A stretch of 64,000 nt of DNA, from the NCBI GenBank assembly GCA_905221605.1, contig CAJNDS010001112.1, forward strand, positions 881,472 to 945,471, read 5' to 3'. A program made the position numbers and the translations under genes. Below, in pieces: positions 9,524-22,100 of the stretch; positions within the stretch are counted from its first letter, which is position 1; every line of letters starts with the position of its first letter. Under the pieces are notes generated by a model. That model ran no database searches, was not told where the DNA came from, and was given only the letters and a program-made list of their open reading frames with translations. This DNA comes from Symbiodinium natans. Its lineage: Eukaryota; Sar; Dinophyceae; Suessiales; Symbiodiniaceae.

Positions 9524-12500
9524 TTCGACCCCCGCTGCTGGGTTTTATAGCTCAGTAACCAGTAACCCAAAAAACTCAAGGGGACGAATCTTTGGAGTTG
9601 GTTACTTTAGAAGGGAATCCTGAACCAAAAAAGGGGGGAAAAGGTAAACCCTAAACCCAAACCCTAAACACCGGGGAAACCGGGCATCAACGGCTATCAT
9701 CCGCCGACGGCGTGTCCCCGAGTTCCTGCTGCCGAGGCTCAATGTTCAGGATCTCGACCTTGCGTGAGGAGGGGTTTAGGGGTTTTTTGCCACCCGCCTA
9801 GCTGACTCTCAGGCCACATTGGTTTAGGGTTTAGGAGTTTAGGGTTTCGGGTTTAGGGCGTCGGGCTTAGCGGTCGGAGAGGGTCGGTGTGACTGCTTGG
9901 AGGCTCATAGGTACTTAGAAGTACGGTCGGAAGTACGCTAATCATGGTTACCGTACTCCTCCAGGTTGTTTTCTGGCACCCGCATAGCTGGACGAACCAC
10001 TCAGCAGGGATCTTGGGGTTAGGATTTAGGCTCGCGTGCTGTTGGTTGGCAGTTGTTGCCATGCTTGCTTCTCGATCCGTCTGCAATGATCAGAGCGCGC
10101 GCCATCCAGATCACGTCCAACATTCGCTACGCATCTTGTCTTGTGCCTAACTACAGCGCGCGAGTCCGCGAAACAACAGCTGGGTGGAGCCTTCCATCGG
10201 ACTAAGCCTAAAGCGACGAAACCCTACAGATCCCAAGACAGATCATCATCCGGCACCCACCAGAATGCACAACTCGCAGGCGTGCCCTTTCAAACGATGT
10301 CACTCCATCAGAGCCGAAATCCTCAACCTGAAAAGGTTGCCATGCTTACGGGCTTGTATTTCCCAAGTTTGCAAATCATACCCACCTTTTGGGGTCTAGT
10401 TTATAATAACGGTACCTGCTTTGGACTATGTGGGGCCTTTTTGGAAGTTCATATAGGGGCCTGAACAATGAGAATAGGATTTTTTTTGGGGGGGGTTTCT
10501 TCTAGTATAGTTTTAAAGGGACCAGAAGGGATTACTGATTACTGCTGGTAATTATTCCGATCCCTATATTAGCTTAAGATCGTGCTTGCTGCCACGATGC
10601 CTGGTTGGGCTCGACGCCTGGCAGCTGTGGGTTTGAGGACTTTTTTTGCTGCAGGGACGGTTTAGGGTTTAGGGTTTAGGGTTTAGGGTTTTGGCGTGCA
10701 CATGGCAAGCAAGAAGCGCTTGCCATTGCACCTTGGAGGGGTCTGGATGCCGTGATGTGCTGTCTAAGGGCTTTGGAGTTTTGGTAGAGGATGGTGTTTC
10801 GGAATTTGGGTGACAGATAGAGACAAACACGTAAGCACACAAAAGCTATGTAAATACATAAGCATGGAAACACAGAGTTGTACCAAGCATGTGAATTTAA
10901 TTACACCTTCTTGAAGATGCTGATGTACACTCTTTACTCTTCCACCCTCTCTCACCGGCACCGTGACAACGGCCTGGGAGACCCTGGCTGATGCCAAGTT
11001 GGAGGAGATTCCGCAGCTCCTTGCAAGCAAGCAAGCGTGCTTGGAGGTTCATGGGTAGCTATGAGTAGGGTCATAAGTTATAAGTACACAAAAAAGGGGT
11101 ATAGAAAGAGTTACCATACTTCTAACCGGTTCGGTTCTTTGAGCACAGCGTTTCCATTGTGGGCTTTGTTCCCAGATGGAGCCTCTTTTTGGGAGCCGTT
11201 CCATGAGCAATCCCGTACGGAAGAACAACCCTCATGTTCTGTCGCATTCTGTTTACTTCAAGAAAGCCGAGCGCCTGGAGACAACTGAACGTGCTATTTT
11301 ATGCAAGCAGGCTCGACGCACGAATCTCATAGCTCTGCGGGGGTTTGAAGAAGTATAGCAGCCTCGAACCAGCGCCCGGAACTCACAATGTTCAGTGAGC
11401 TTTGTGTTTAGGGATGATTTTCTGGTTGGTCAGCACAGTTTCTTAAAGGCTGCCAAGGTTTGACTTGGGGAGCTTCAAGGGATTGCCCTTCCCCAAAAAG
11501 GTTGAAGCGCCACAGTTGCATAGCGAGTCCACAGCCCAGTCTGTGAGAGGACAGGTTGGTTGGTTGGTTCAGAGACACCGATGTGTCATCTCTGGGCGAG
11601 AAGGGGAAAGACAGGGTTTAGGGTTTAGGGTTTAAGGTTTAGGGTTAAGGGTTTTGTCATGGGCATTCGTTGGGTAGCTTTATCATACGGGTAGCTCTCT
11701 AAAATAGGGTCCTTTTGGGGTCCTTCTTTTATGCGGGCCGTACTGTTTGCATGCTGCATGTAGTACCCCAAAGAAGGACCCTAATTTCGCGAACTACCCA
11801 TATCTATCCAGGGATGAAAGTGCAGATAATCCGAAACCCTAAACCCTTAACCTCAACCCTAAACCCTAAACCCCAAATCCTCAACCTCCCCAGAGTCCTG
11901 GCTCTTTCTCAATTCGTCCAGGGAGGCGTTGTCAAAGCCCAGGCTCAGGTCAATCCGCAGCTGGCCTCTGAAAACCCTTAGGGTTTAGGGTTTAGGGTTT
12001 AGGGTTTAGGGTTTGGGGTTTGGGGTTTAGGGTTTAGGGTTTAGGCTTATACTAACAGCTCCTTCATAGGGAGTATAATAGGGGGTACTAGAGCCCCTTT
12101 TTGAGGACTGTTCTTAAAAGGGGGAACATCCCAACCCTAAACCCTGAACCCCTTAAACCCTACATCTCTTGAAGCTCCTAGTGGTTTGGGCTCGAGGGTT
12201 GGCCCAAACCCCCCAAACCCCATTTTCTAGGTTTAGGGTTTAGGGTTTATAGGGTTTAGGGTTTAGGGTTTAGGGTTTAAGGCTTGTAGGGAATTTGCTA
12301 TGGTCTCCAGCGCGATTTGCTTTGTGGGGGGGAGGATCCGAGCCGGCTATGCTGCCCCTCTCTGCCGATCAGCCTCAGAGCGCTGAAACACTACTTCCGT
12401 CAAAGGGGCAAGGAGTGCTTGTCACAAACAATGGTCCAAGATACCCTAGACCCTAGACATTAGACCCCAAACCCTAAACCCCAAACCCCAAACCCCAAAC

Positions 12501-13871
12501 CCTAAACCCCAAACCCCAAACCCTAAACCCTAAACCCTAAACCCTAAAGATGTGTGGCACCAGCAGCGCTGTGGAATGCTAACTGCACGACACCCGGAAG
12601 ATGGTGTAGCAGCTAATTGGCATTTGAGGAGGGCGGTAGGGTTTAGGGTTTAGGGTTTAGGGTTTCGGGTTTAGGGTTTAGGGTTTAGGGTGGTGCGCCG
12701 GGGCGGTGCCCCGAGTCCATGTGCGAACCTCAAGGAACTCTCGCAGCCACCATGTGGACATCGCATCTCTGCAACTGAAGCGGGCCCCAACCCTAAACCC
12801 TAAACCCTAAACCCTAAAACCCTAAGGCCCTGAGCAAACCTTCGAAGAGTGCTACGGTAACCCCTTCTTGCAGTCATGCTTCCGTAGACCTCAGCTGCAA
12901 AAGGTGCAAACGACAAGCACGCAGCATGACACGACCTCTGGGATGATATGTCAACGTCAAAAAAGGGGCGAGTCGATAAAACTAGGCCAGCATGATCCTG
13001 TCTTCGCTGGATGAAGCATCTACCAGACTGGAAAAGCAAAGGTCAAGGGGGGTCGATCTAAGTTGTGGCCCTTTCTTGGTGATCTCTATTCCTGCAATTT
13101 GCATAATCGTCCCTATATTTCCCTCCTATGGAAGAACTTTTTTGTTTTTTTTTTTTCGGGGGGAGGTTCTTAAAAATCTTAAGCATATAGTAGATTCTGG
13201 TCTGTTCCTGATCGATTCAGGCACCAAAAGGGCCACTTACTTCAGGTAAACATCCTGGTCGAGCTCAAGTCAGGAAGACCGATCACATGTCAGGGTTTAG
13301 GGTTTAGGGGTTTTCCGAAATTCGGGCACCTTATTGGGGGCCGTATTACAAGGCAACCCCACTATTCAAAAATCTATATTCATTGGGAGTCCCTTATTCT
13401 CGTAAGCCCCCACGTCTAAGATGCACTGTTGATGAACAACACTCCCTAAACCCTAAGCCCTAAACCCTAAACCGTAAACCCTAAAGCCGATCTTCGTTCA
13501 AACTGCCTCCTCGGAATGCGCGCGTGCGCATGAGACATCGAGCGGCTGCCTCTTCATTCATAGGACCCTAAACCCTAAACCCTAAACCCTAAACCCTAAA
13601 CCCTAAACCCTAAACCTACACCCCTTGACTCCGTGGCCCAACATCGCCCCAGCCAGGCAGCTCCCAGAACCCTAAACTCTCTCTCTCAGGTGCTCGAAGC
13701 GACACACCTGTTCGCAGCAGGGCGTGGTACATTGACCATCCCACTTGCAGAAGTACTACCGAAAACCGGAGCCACAAGACATGCCAAAGGTCAAAACCCC
13801 CAAGCCCGACAAGCAAAACCTAAACCCTGGACCCTAAACCCTAAACCTCGGGGGGGTCTTCCTGCAAAACC

Positions 13872-14388
13872 ACCTGCATGCCAAGGTGCAAAAGCAAGCC
13901 AGGAGTTGTTGCCTGGCTGCCATGTACCGCAGAAGCCAAGCGTACATTAAACCCTAAACCAAAGGGTTTCGGATTTTAGGGTTTTGGGCTAAATAAACCC
14001 CTTAAAGTGCACTTTGCAGGGTACCCGTATATGAGCCCGAGAGACAAAATGCATTCTTGGTAGCTGCCTAATCCGGTCCCCAGAGTAAACAGAGCGATGA
14101 AACGGGTGCCCTTTTTGGTTTAACAAAGGGGCTTGTCAAGAGAACCCGAACCCTAACAAAAGGGAACTTAGCTTTGGAGTAGACCCTGGAAAAAAAAGTA
14201 TATACTTTTTTCGGTATAAGTAGCTATAATAGGAACCCAGAACAAAAAAAAAGTACTAAAGTACAGTACTCCAAGACCCAGGGAACAGGGCCTGCTCTGA
14301 GTCCTAGGAATCGGAACCCTAATGCTGAAGCCAAGGTGAGTCTGCAGAGATGGTGCAGCAAACTACCATTTGCTTGAGAACGCCCCCC

Positions 14389-14419
<31 letters not shown>

Positions 14420-16121
14420 AAAAAAGAGTTATCCCTTTATTGCCCTTATAACCAAGACTGATTGTATATGTTATGTGGGGTTAAGGAAATAGTGCAAAGG
14501 TTCAGGGCCCTGCGGTGGTTATCAGGAGGGTTTTGGGCTTAAGGTTTAGGGTTGAAGGAGGACCCCTAGAAGGGACCCTTAATCTTATTCCCCTACATAA
14601 GCCCTCACATGTAACCTATACAGTCCCTATATACCAAAGGAGCCCTAGATAACCCCTAAAGAACCTCCAAGGTCCCTTGTAAGGGTCCCTCCTTTGGTCC
14701 CCTGAGTTTAGGGTTCTTGTAGCTGGTGGTGGCGGCTCTTCTGGTACAGTCCCAGCGAGGTGCGGCCATAACGCTCGCTTCCAATCGTTTAACAGGTTTC
14801 CTGGAGCCACTGGGCTTACAAAAGGCCCGAACTAAACCCTAAACCCTAAACCCTAAACCCTAAACCCTAAACCCTAAACCCTAAACCCTAAACCCTAAAC
14901 CCTAAACCCTAAACTCGAACCCTAAAAACCCTACACCCTACATGCCGAGACCTTCAACGACACGCAGTCTAGCATGTAAGGTTTAGGGATTTTGGTTGAG
15001 GGTTTAGGGTTTCGGGTTTGCAGCAAAGCCGCGAACCGAACCGCAAACCGGAACCGAACCGCCAGTTTGAACCGTGAACCGCCGAAACCGCGACAAACAC
15101 TAACCGCCATGGAACCGAACCTCAAGCCAACACCTTAACCCCTCCAGACCCTCCAGCCCCTCCAGCCGCTCCAGCCCCTCCAGCCCCTAGCCCCTCCCCT
15201 CCAGCTGGAGAAACCGTTTGGGGTTTGGGGGGTTATCCTTTTGCCACGGTTAGGATACCCCCCCTCCCACCCCCACCCACTCCCCCTCCAAAAACCCGAG
15301 AAAGCCCTACAGGAATCAACCTGACACCATACTCAGCCGAGCCGAGTTGCTGCGGTTCAGCACCTCTGATGCGTTCTCTTCCGTCCTCCGTACGTTTGGG
15401 GTTTAGGGTTTGGGGTTTGGGGTTTGGGGTTTAGGGTTTAGGGTTTAGGGTTAGGGCTTGGGGTTTAGGGTTTGGGGTTTGGGGTTTTGGGGTTTAGGGC
15501 TTACAAGGCTCGCACGGACAAGGTTCGTGGCTTGCAGAGGTCAAGACCAGCAGGTTCTTATTCTTATACATATCCAAGAAGAGCGTTCGTATTTAATCCA
15601 TGCATGATGTTGACTTCGAACTATATTTATAGTGATACTGATACTTAAATTTGTATGTATGTATGTGTACATATATATATCTATGTATATCTGTATGTGT
15701 GTGATATTACCTTGCATTCTGTATAGTATCTCCCATTAGATTAGCAAAAAATGAAGACCTATCAGATCAGCCCTTAACCCTGTGCAGGGTTTTGGTTCCT
15801 TGGGCTTAAAAAAGACTGTGACCTAAGACGAGATTCCAGTCTGAGACGTTACCATCGACGTCATCCAGCGATGCCGACTCATTGGCATCTTCACCCATAT
15901 CTTCGGAGACATTCGAGGGTTCATGGGGAACGTCGGTCTCGTTCCAGCCCTGAGCCCGCCACGTCTAAAGTGAGAATGAGTTGCAACACTGCGGGAAGCC
16001 TCTTGGACTACTTCCAGCGCCTGGCGTGAAGCCTGTTTCTGGAGCAAGTCCCTACTGAGGAAGCGACGTCGCTGTCGTTGGCCGACTCGTTACCGGCGTA
16101 AGAAGCATGAACTTCGTCTTC
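13872..16121 (-). CDS. Exon cassette 22 of 22
   Basis: A at 16,057-16,121 (EDEVHASYAGNESANDSDVA), B at 15,824-15,949 (GWNETDVPHEPSNVSEDMGE … DDVDGNVSDWNL), D at 15,335-15,391 (RKENASEVLNRSNS), C-like at 13,872-13,919 (GNNSWLAFAPWHA). The last recognisable cassette. Whether the gene ends here or runs on into the repeat-rich left region is not visible. Confidence 0.5.
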
Positions 16122-19100
16122 CTGCAAAGTGGGCGTGCTTGGATCTCACACAGCCGGGTCAGCTGATATGCTTATATACTTGCAGCATTGCTCTCGCTGC
16201 GGAGAGCATTGCTATGACGCTTCGGATACAGGGGCCAACTAGGATCAAACATTCTTTTCATGTGCAGTGATGTTCAGCCATCGCCAGCCACTTGAGCGTT
16301 GCCTGTAGCTGATTGCACGCCAAGACGCCTGAAGATTTGAAGAGCCATTGCCTTGCTTGGTTGACAATACCACTTTGCATGGGCAGGCCTCATGCGGAAA
16401 CAAAGGAGTAGACAAATGAAACATGTTGCTCGCCTCGTGTGCCACGCGATGACGAAACAACTAAATATCCGCAGAAGCAAGCAACAGGACAACCACACAA
16501 GGCCTCACGGAAGTTGTCTGACCATTTGCCAGTGCACCGCTCCATCAACCGTATCCAAAAAAATCAACGAAGCACCTTGACACCAAACCTGTGCATGCCC
16601 CGAGCTGCTGGTGTTCAACGTCGCATCTGACACGTTCTCTGTCCTTAGAAGCACTTGAGTTTGAACCTTGCAAGGTTCGCGCATGAGCTGCCAAAACAAC
16701 GCGCATTGCAAAATGCAGAACTCTGCACTAGCACCTGCCGCACCATCGAAGACGAGACTCCAATCTGACAGGTTCCCATCGATGCTTTCTGGCTCGACCG
16801 ACTCATTCACATCTTCCCAAACATCTTCGGAGACATTCCAGGTTTCATTGGGAACGTCGGTCTCGTTCCAGCCCTCAGCACGCCACATACAAAGTTTCTG
16901 AAGGACTATAGCAGCACAAGCCGCATACGGTAGTGTCTCAAACAGTCTCAAAAGCATGTATCATCTGGCTCTTGGCTTCTTGTCTGAATGGATGCAAGCC
17001 ACTGGCAAAAGACGACCCACTGAAATGCTCCGCACAGCAACCCGCTGCAACAAAAACTGAGGAAGAGACATCACTGTCGTTGGCAGACTCGTTTCCAGCA
17101 TAAGCAGGAGCATCGTCTTCCTGCAAAGCGGGCGTGCTTGGATCTCACACAGGCTTGAATGCGTAACACCGCGTGGCCGTATGGTGATTCCTTGCAGCGG
17201 ACAAGCTGGGTCAGTGCTGCTATTAGGCTTGCAGCATTGCTCTCGCTGCTGTTGCGATGTCGCTTCAGATCCGAGGACCAGTGAAGAGCACACGCTTTGC
17301 CTGTGGCTCATTGCAGGCCAAGACGCCTGAAGATTTGAAGAGCCATTGCCTTGCTTGGTTGACAGTACCACACCCTTGCAAGGGGAGCCCCTCATGTGGA
17401 AGCAAAAAAAGAGTAAACAAAGGAAAGCTTTACCTCAAACAGCATGCATAGCACCAGCAGGAAGCAACACGACAACTACGCACAGCCTCACGAAGGTTGT
17501 CTCACCATATACTGCTGTGCACAAGTGCACCGCTACATCAACAGTATCAAAAAAATCAACGAAGCACCTTGACACCAAACCTGTGCATGCCCCGAGCTGC
17601 TGCTGTTCAACATCGCATCTGACACGTTTTCTGTCCTTAGATCATCTTGTCAGTGCTTCTGACTCTGAAATCGAGCACTTCATTTTGAACCTTGCAAGGT
17701 TCGCGCATGAGCTGTGCCCAAAGAACATGCAATGCAAATGCAGAACTCTGCACTAGCACCTGCAGCACGATCGAAGACGAGACTCCAATCTGACAGGTTC
17801 CCATCGATGCTTTCTGACCCGACCGACTCATTCACATCTTCCCAAACCTCTTCGGAGACATTCCAGGTTTCATTGGGAACGTCGGTCTCGTTCCAGCCCT
17901 GAGCCCGCCACAGACACAAATTTCTGAAGAACTCAAGCAACACAAGCAGCAGAGTGTCTCTCAAAAGCATGTACATGGCTCTGGGCTTCTTGTCTGAATG
18001 GATGCCGCAGCAACCCGCTGCAACAAAAAACTGAGGAAGAGACATCACTGTCGTTGGCCGACTCGTTTCCAGCATAAGAAGCAGGAGCATCGTCTTCCTG
18101 CAAAAGCCGGATGCTTGCATCTCACGCAGCCTTGAATGCATAACACCACATGGCCGCATGGTGTTGGTCAGTGCTGCTTATAGGCTTGCCACATTGAGGG
18201 ACCTGCTCGGATCAAACGTTCTTCTCATGCTCAGCCACGTCAAGTCACTTGAACTTTGCCTTTAAGCTGATTGCAGGCCAAGGCGCCTGAAGATTTGAAG
18301 AGCCATTGCCTTGCTTGGTTGACCATACCACACTTGCATGGGGAGCCCTCACGCGGAAAAAAAGAACAGTAAACAAAGGAAAGCATAACCTCGGCTCATC
18401 TGACACACGCTGACGAAGCACCTGAATCACAAACCACGTGACAACCACGCAAACCCTCACGGAAGTTGTCTGACCACATTGCTTTGCACCAGTGCACCGC
18501 TATATCAACAGTATCAAAAAAACAAAAAACAACTTGACACCAAACCTCTGCATGCCCCGAGCTGCTGGTGTTCAACATCGCATCTGACACGTTTTCTGAC
18601 CTGAGATCATCTTGTCAGTGCTTATGACTCTGTCAAACTAGGCTTCCAGCGGCACTCTAAACCAGGACCTGCACCACGATCTACGACGAGACTCCAATCT
18701 GACAGGTTCCCACCGATGCTTTCTGGCTCGACCGACTCATTCACATCTTCCCAAACATCTTCGGAGACATTCCAGGTTTCATTGGGAACGTCGGTCTCGT
18801 TCCAGCCCTGAGCCCGCCACAGACACAAATTTCTGAAGAACTCTAGCAACACAAGCAGCAGAGTGTCTCTCAAAAGCATGTATAATCTGGCTCGGATTAT
18901 CTTGTCTGAATGGATACCGGCCATCGGCAAAAGACGACACGCTGAGATGCTCCTGTACACCAACCCGCTGCAACCACTGAGGAAGGGACGTCGCTGTCGT
19001 TGGCCGACTCGTTTCCAGCATAAGAAGCAGGAGCATCGTCTTCCTCAAAGCATGGCGTGCTTGGATCTCACGCAGCCTTGAATGCATAACACCACACGGC

Positions 19101-22100
19101 CGCATGGTGATTCCTTGTAACGGACAAGCTGGGTCAGTGCTGCCATTAGGCTTGCCACGTTGAGGGACCAGTACGGATCAAACATTCTTCTCATGCTCAA
19201 CCATGTCCGGCCCCTTGAACTTTGCCTTTAAGCTGATTGCAGGCCAAGACGCTTGAAGATTTGAAGAGCCATTGCCTTGCTTAGCTAGTTGAACGTACCA
19301 CACGCATGGCGAGCCCTCATGCGGAAACAAAAGAGTAAACAAACAAAGGAAACCTTGACCTCGGCTCATGTGACACATGCTGAACAGCTGCACAGCCTTA
19401 CGAAAGCTGTCTCGCCACATTGCTGATCCTGGAAAAAACCTTGAAACCAAACCTGTGCATGCTCCGAGCCGCTGCTGTTCAACATCGCATCTGACACGTT
19501 CTCTGTCCTTAGATCATCTTGTCAGCTCCTATGTTCTTTCAATCAAGCACTTCCAGATTGAACCTTGCATGCTTCGCGCATGGGTTCCAGCTGCGTCCAA
19601 ACAACATGCAATTTGCAAATGCAGAACTCTGCACCTGCACCATCACCTGCCACGATCTACGACGAGACTCCAATCTGACAGGTTCCCATCGATGCCTTCT
19701 GACTCGACCGACTCATTCACATCTTCCCAAACATCTTCGGAGACATTCCAGGTTTCATTGGGAACGTCGGTCTCGTTCCAGCCAAGAGCCTGCCCGCCAC
19801 ACACGCAAATTCTGCAGAACCATAGCAACAAGAGCGGCAGTGTGTCTCAAACATTCTCAACTGCATGTATATGGCTCTGGGATTCTTGTCTGAATGGCTG
19901 CCGGCCACCGGCAAAAGACGACACACTCAAGTGCTCCTGTACACCAACACGCTGCAACCACTGAGGAAGGGACATCGCTGTCGTTGGCCGACTCGTTTCC
20001 AGCATACGAAGCAGGAGCATCGTCTTCCTGCAAAAGCTGGATGCTTGCATCTCACGCAGCCTTGAATGCATAACACCACATGGCCGCATGGTGTTTCGTT
20101 GTATCCGACAAGCTAGGTCATTGCTGCCAATAGACTTGCAGCATTGCTCTCGCTGCTCTTCTGAGCATTGCTATGTCGTTTCGGACCCGAGGACCAGCGA
20201 AGATCATATGTTGCTCCCCTTGTCAAGCCATTACTTGAACATCGCCTGTAGCTAATTGCAGTCCAAGACGCTTGAAGATTTGAAGAGCCATTGCCTTGCT
20301 TGGTTGACCGTACCACATGCATGAGGAGCCCTCACGCGGGAGCATTAAAAGAAAACACCACGGAAAGCAAAATCTCGGCTCATGTGACACACTCTGACGA
20401 AATAGCTGAATGGCAGTAGCAGCAAGCGACACGACAACCACTCACAACCTCACAGACGTTCTCACCAGACTGCTATGCACCCGTGCACCGCTCTATCAAC
20501 ACGTGCCAAAAAATGAACGAACCACCTTGGCACCAAACCTCTGCATGCCCCGAGCTGCTGCTGTTCAACATTGCATCTGAAACGTTTTCAGTCCTTAGAA
20601 CATCTTGTCAACGCTCATGCTCTTTCAACGGAGCACTTCATGTTGAACCTTTGCAAGGTTCGCGCACGGCTTCCAGGTGTGCCAAAACAGCATGCAGTGA
20701 AAATGAAGAACTCTGCACCAGGATCTGCACCACGATCTACGACGAGACTCCAATCTGACAGGTTCCCATCGGTGCTTTCTGGCTCGGCCGACTCATTCAC
20801 CTCTTCCCAAACATCTTCGGAGACATTCCAGGTTTCATTGGGAACGTCGGTCTCGTTCCAGCCCTGAGCCTGCCCGCCGAAAACACAACTTCTGCAGAAC
20901 CATAGCAGCACAAGCGGCATTGTGTCTCAAACGTTCTCAAATGCATGTATATGGCACTGGGCTTCTTGTCTGAATGGCTGCCGGCCACTGGCAAAAGACG
21001 CCACTCTGAAGTACTCCCGTACACCAACCTGCTGCAACCACTGAGGAAGGGACATCGCTGTCGTTGGCCGACTCGTTTCCAGCATACGAAGCAGGAGCAT
21101 CTTCTTCCTGCAACAGCTGGATGTTTGCATCTCACGCAGCCTTGAATGCATAACACCACATGGCCGCATGGTGTTTCGTTGTATCCGACAAGCTAGGTCA
21201 TTGCTGCCAATAGACTTGCAGCATTGCTCTCGCTGCTCTTCTGAGCATTGCTATGTTGTTTCGGACCCGAGGACCAGCGAAGATCATATGTTGCTCCCCT
21301 TGTCAAGCCATTACTTGAACATCGCCTGTAGCTGATTGCAGTCCAAGACGCTTGAAGATTTGAAGAGCCATTGCCTTGCTTGGTTGACCGTACCACATGC
21401 ATGGGGAGCCCTCATGCGGAAACATTAAAAGAAAAAACACGCAATGCAAAATCTCAGCTCATGTGATACATGCTGACGAAACAACTGAATAGCAGTAGCA
21501 GCAAGCGACACGACAACCACTCACAACCTCACGGAGGTTCTCACCATTCTGCTGCGCACCCGTGCACCGTTCTATCAACACGTGCCAGAAATCAACGAAC
21601 CACCTTGGCACCAAACCTCTGCATGCCCCGAGCTGCTGCTGTTCAACATCGCATCTGAAACGTTTTCAGTCCTTAGAACATCTTGTCAACCCTCATGCTC
21701 TTTCAACGGGGCACTTCAAGTTGAACCTTTGCAAGGTTCGCGCACGGCTTGCAGTTGTGCTAAAACAGCATGCAGTGAAAATAAAAAAACTCTGCACCAG
21801 GATCTGCACCACGATCTACGACGAGACTCCAATCTGACAGGTTCCCATCGATGCTTTCTGGCTCGACCGACTCATTCACATCTTCCCACACATCTTCGGA
21901 GACATTCCAGGTTTCATTGGGAACGTCGGTCTCGTTCCAGCCCTGAGCCTGCCCGCCGAAAACACAACTTCTGCAGAACCATAGCAGCACAAGCGGCATT
22001 GTGTCTCAAACGTTCTCAAATGCATGTATATGGCACTGGGCTTCTTGTCTGAATGGCTGCCGGCCACTGGCAAAAGACGCCACTCTAAAGTGCTCCCGTA

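Larger units (their letters stand above)
2990..13860. other. No confident gene: repeats and unique islands
   Basis: Apart from telomere-like arrays and the inverted repeats listed separately, the islands here hold only short open stretches on either strand without recognisable domains. Examples are 8,611-8,934 minus, 10,087-10,200 plus and 11,430-11,560 minus; the last reads LTDWAVDSLCNCGASTFLG and resembles a diverged exon. None has a conserved partner elsewhere in the window, so I do not call genes here. Confidence 0.6.
118..15503. repeat. Dispersed TTTAGGG / CCCTAAA interstitial telomere-like arrays
   Basis: More than 40 short arrays of the plant/algal telomere heptamer, in both orientations and from 3 to about 12 units, break this region into unique islands of 100-400 bp. 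Larger ones are at 3,484-3,534, 6,001-6,052, 6,357-6,412, 6,731-6,852, 7,427-7,502, 11,968-12,045, 12,442-12,547, 13,565-13,615, 14,832-14,914 and 15,398-15,500. Degenerate units (TTTGGGG, TTAGGGC, TTCAGGG) are common. Because the arrays lie within unique sequence and switch strand, this is not a chromosome end. They tend to occupy gaps between candidate exons. Confidence 0.9.

Noticed and set aside
9232-9623. Proline-rich (plus) or glycine-rich (minus) proteins
   Set aside because: They arise from poly-C tracts and have no other supported coding sequence.
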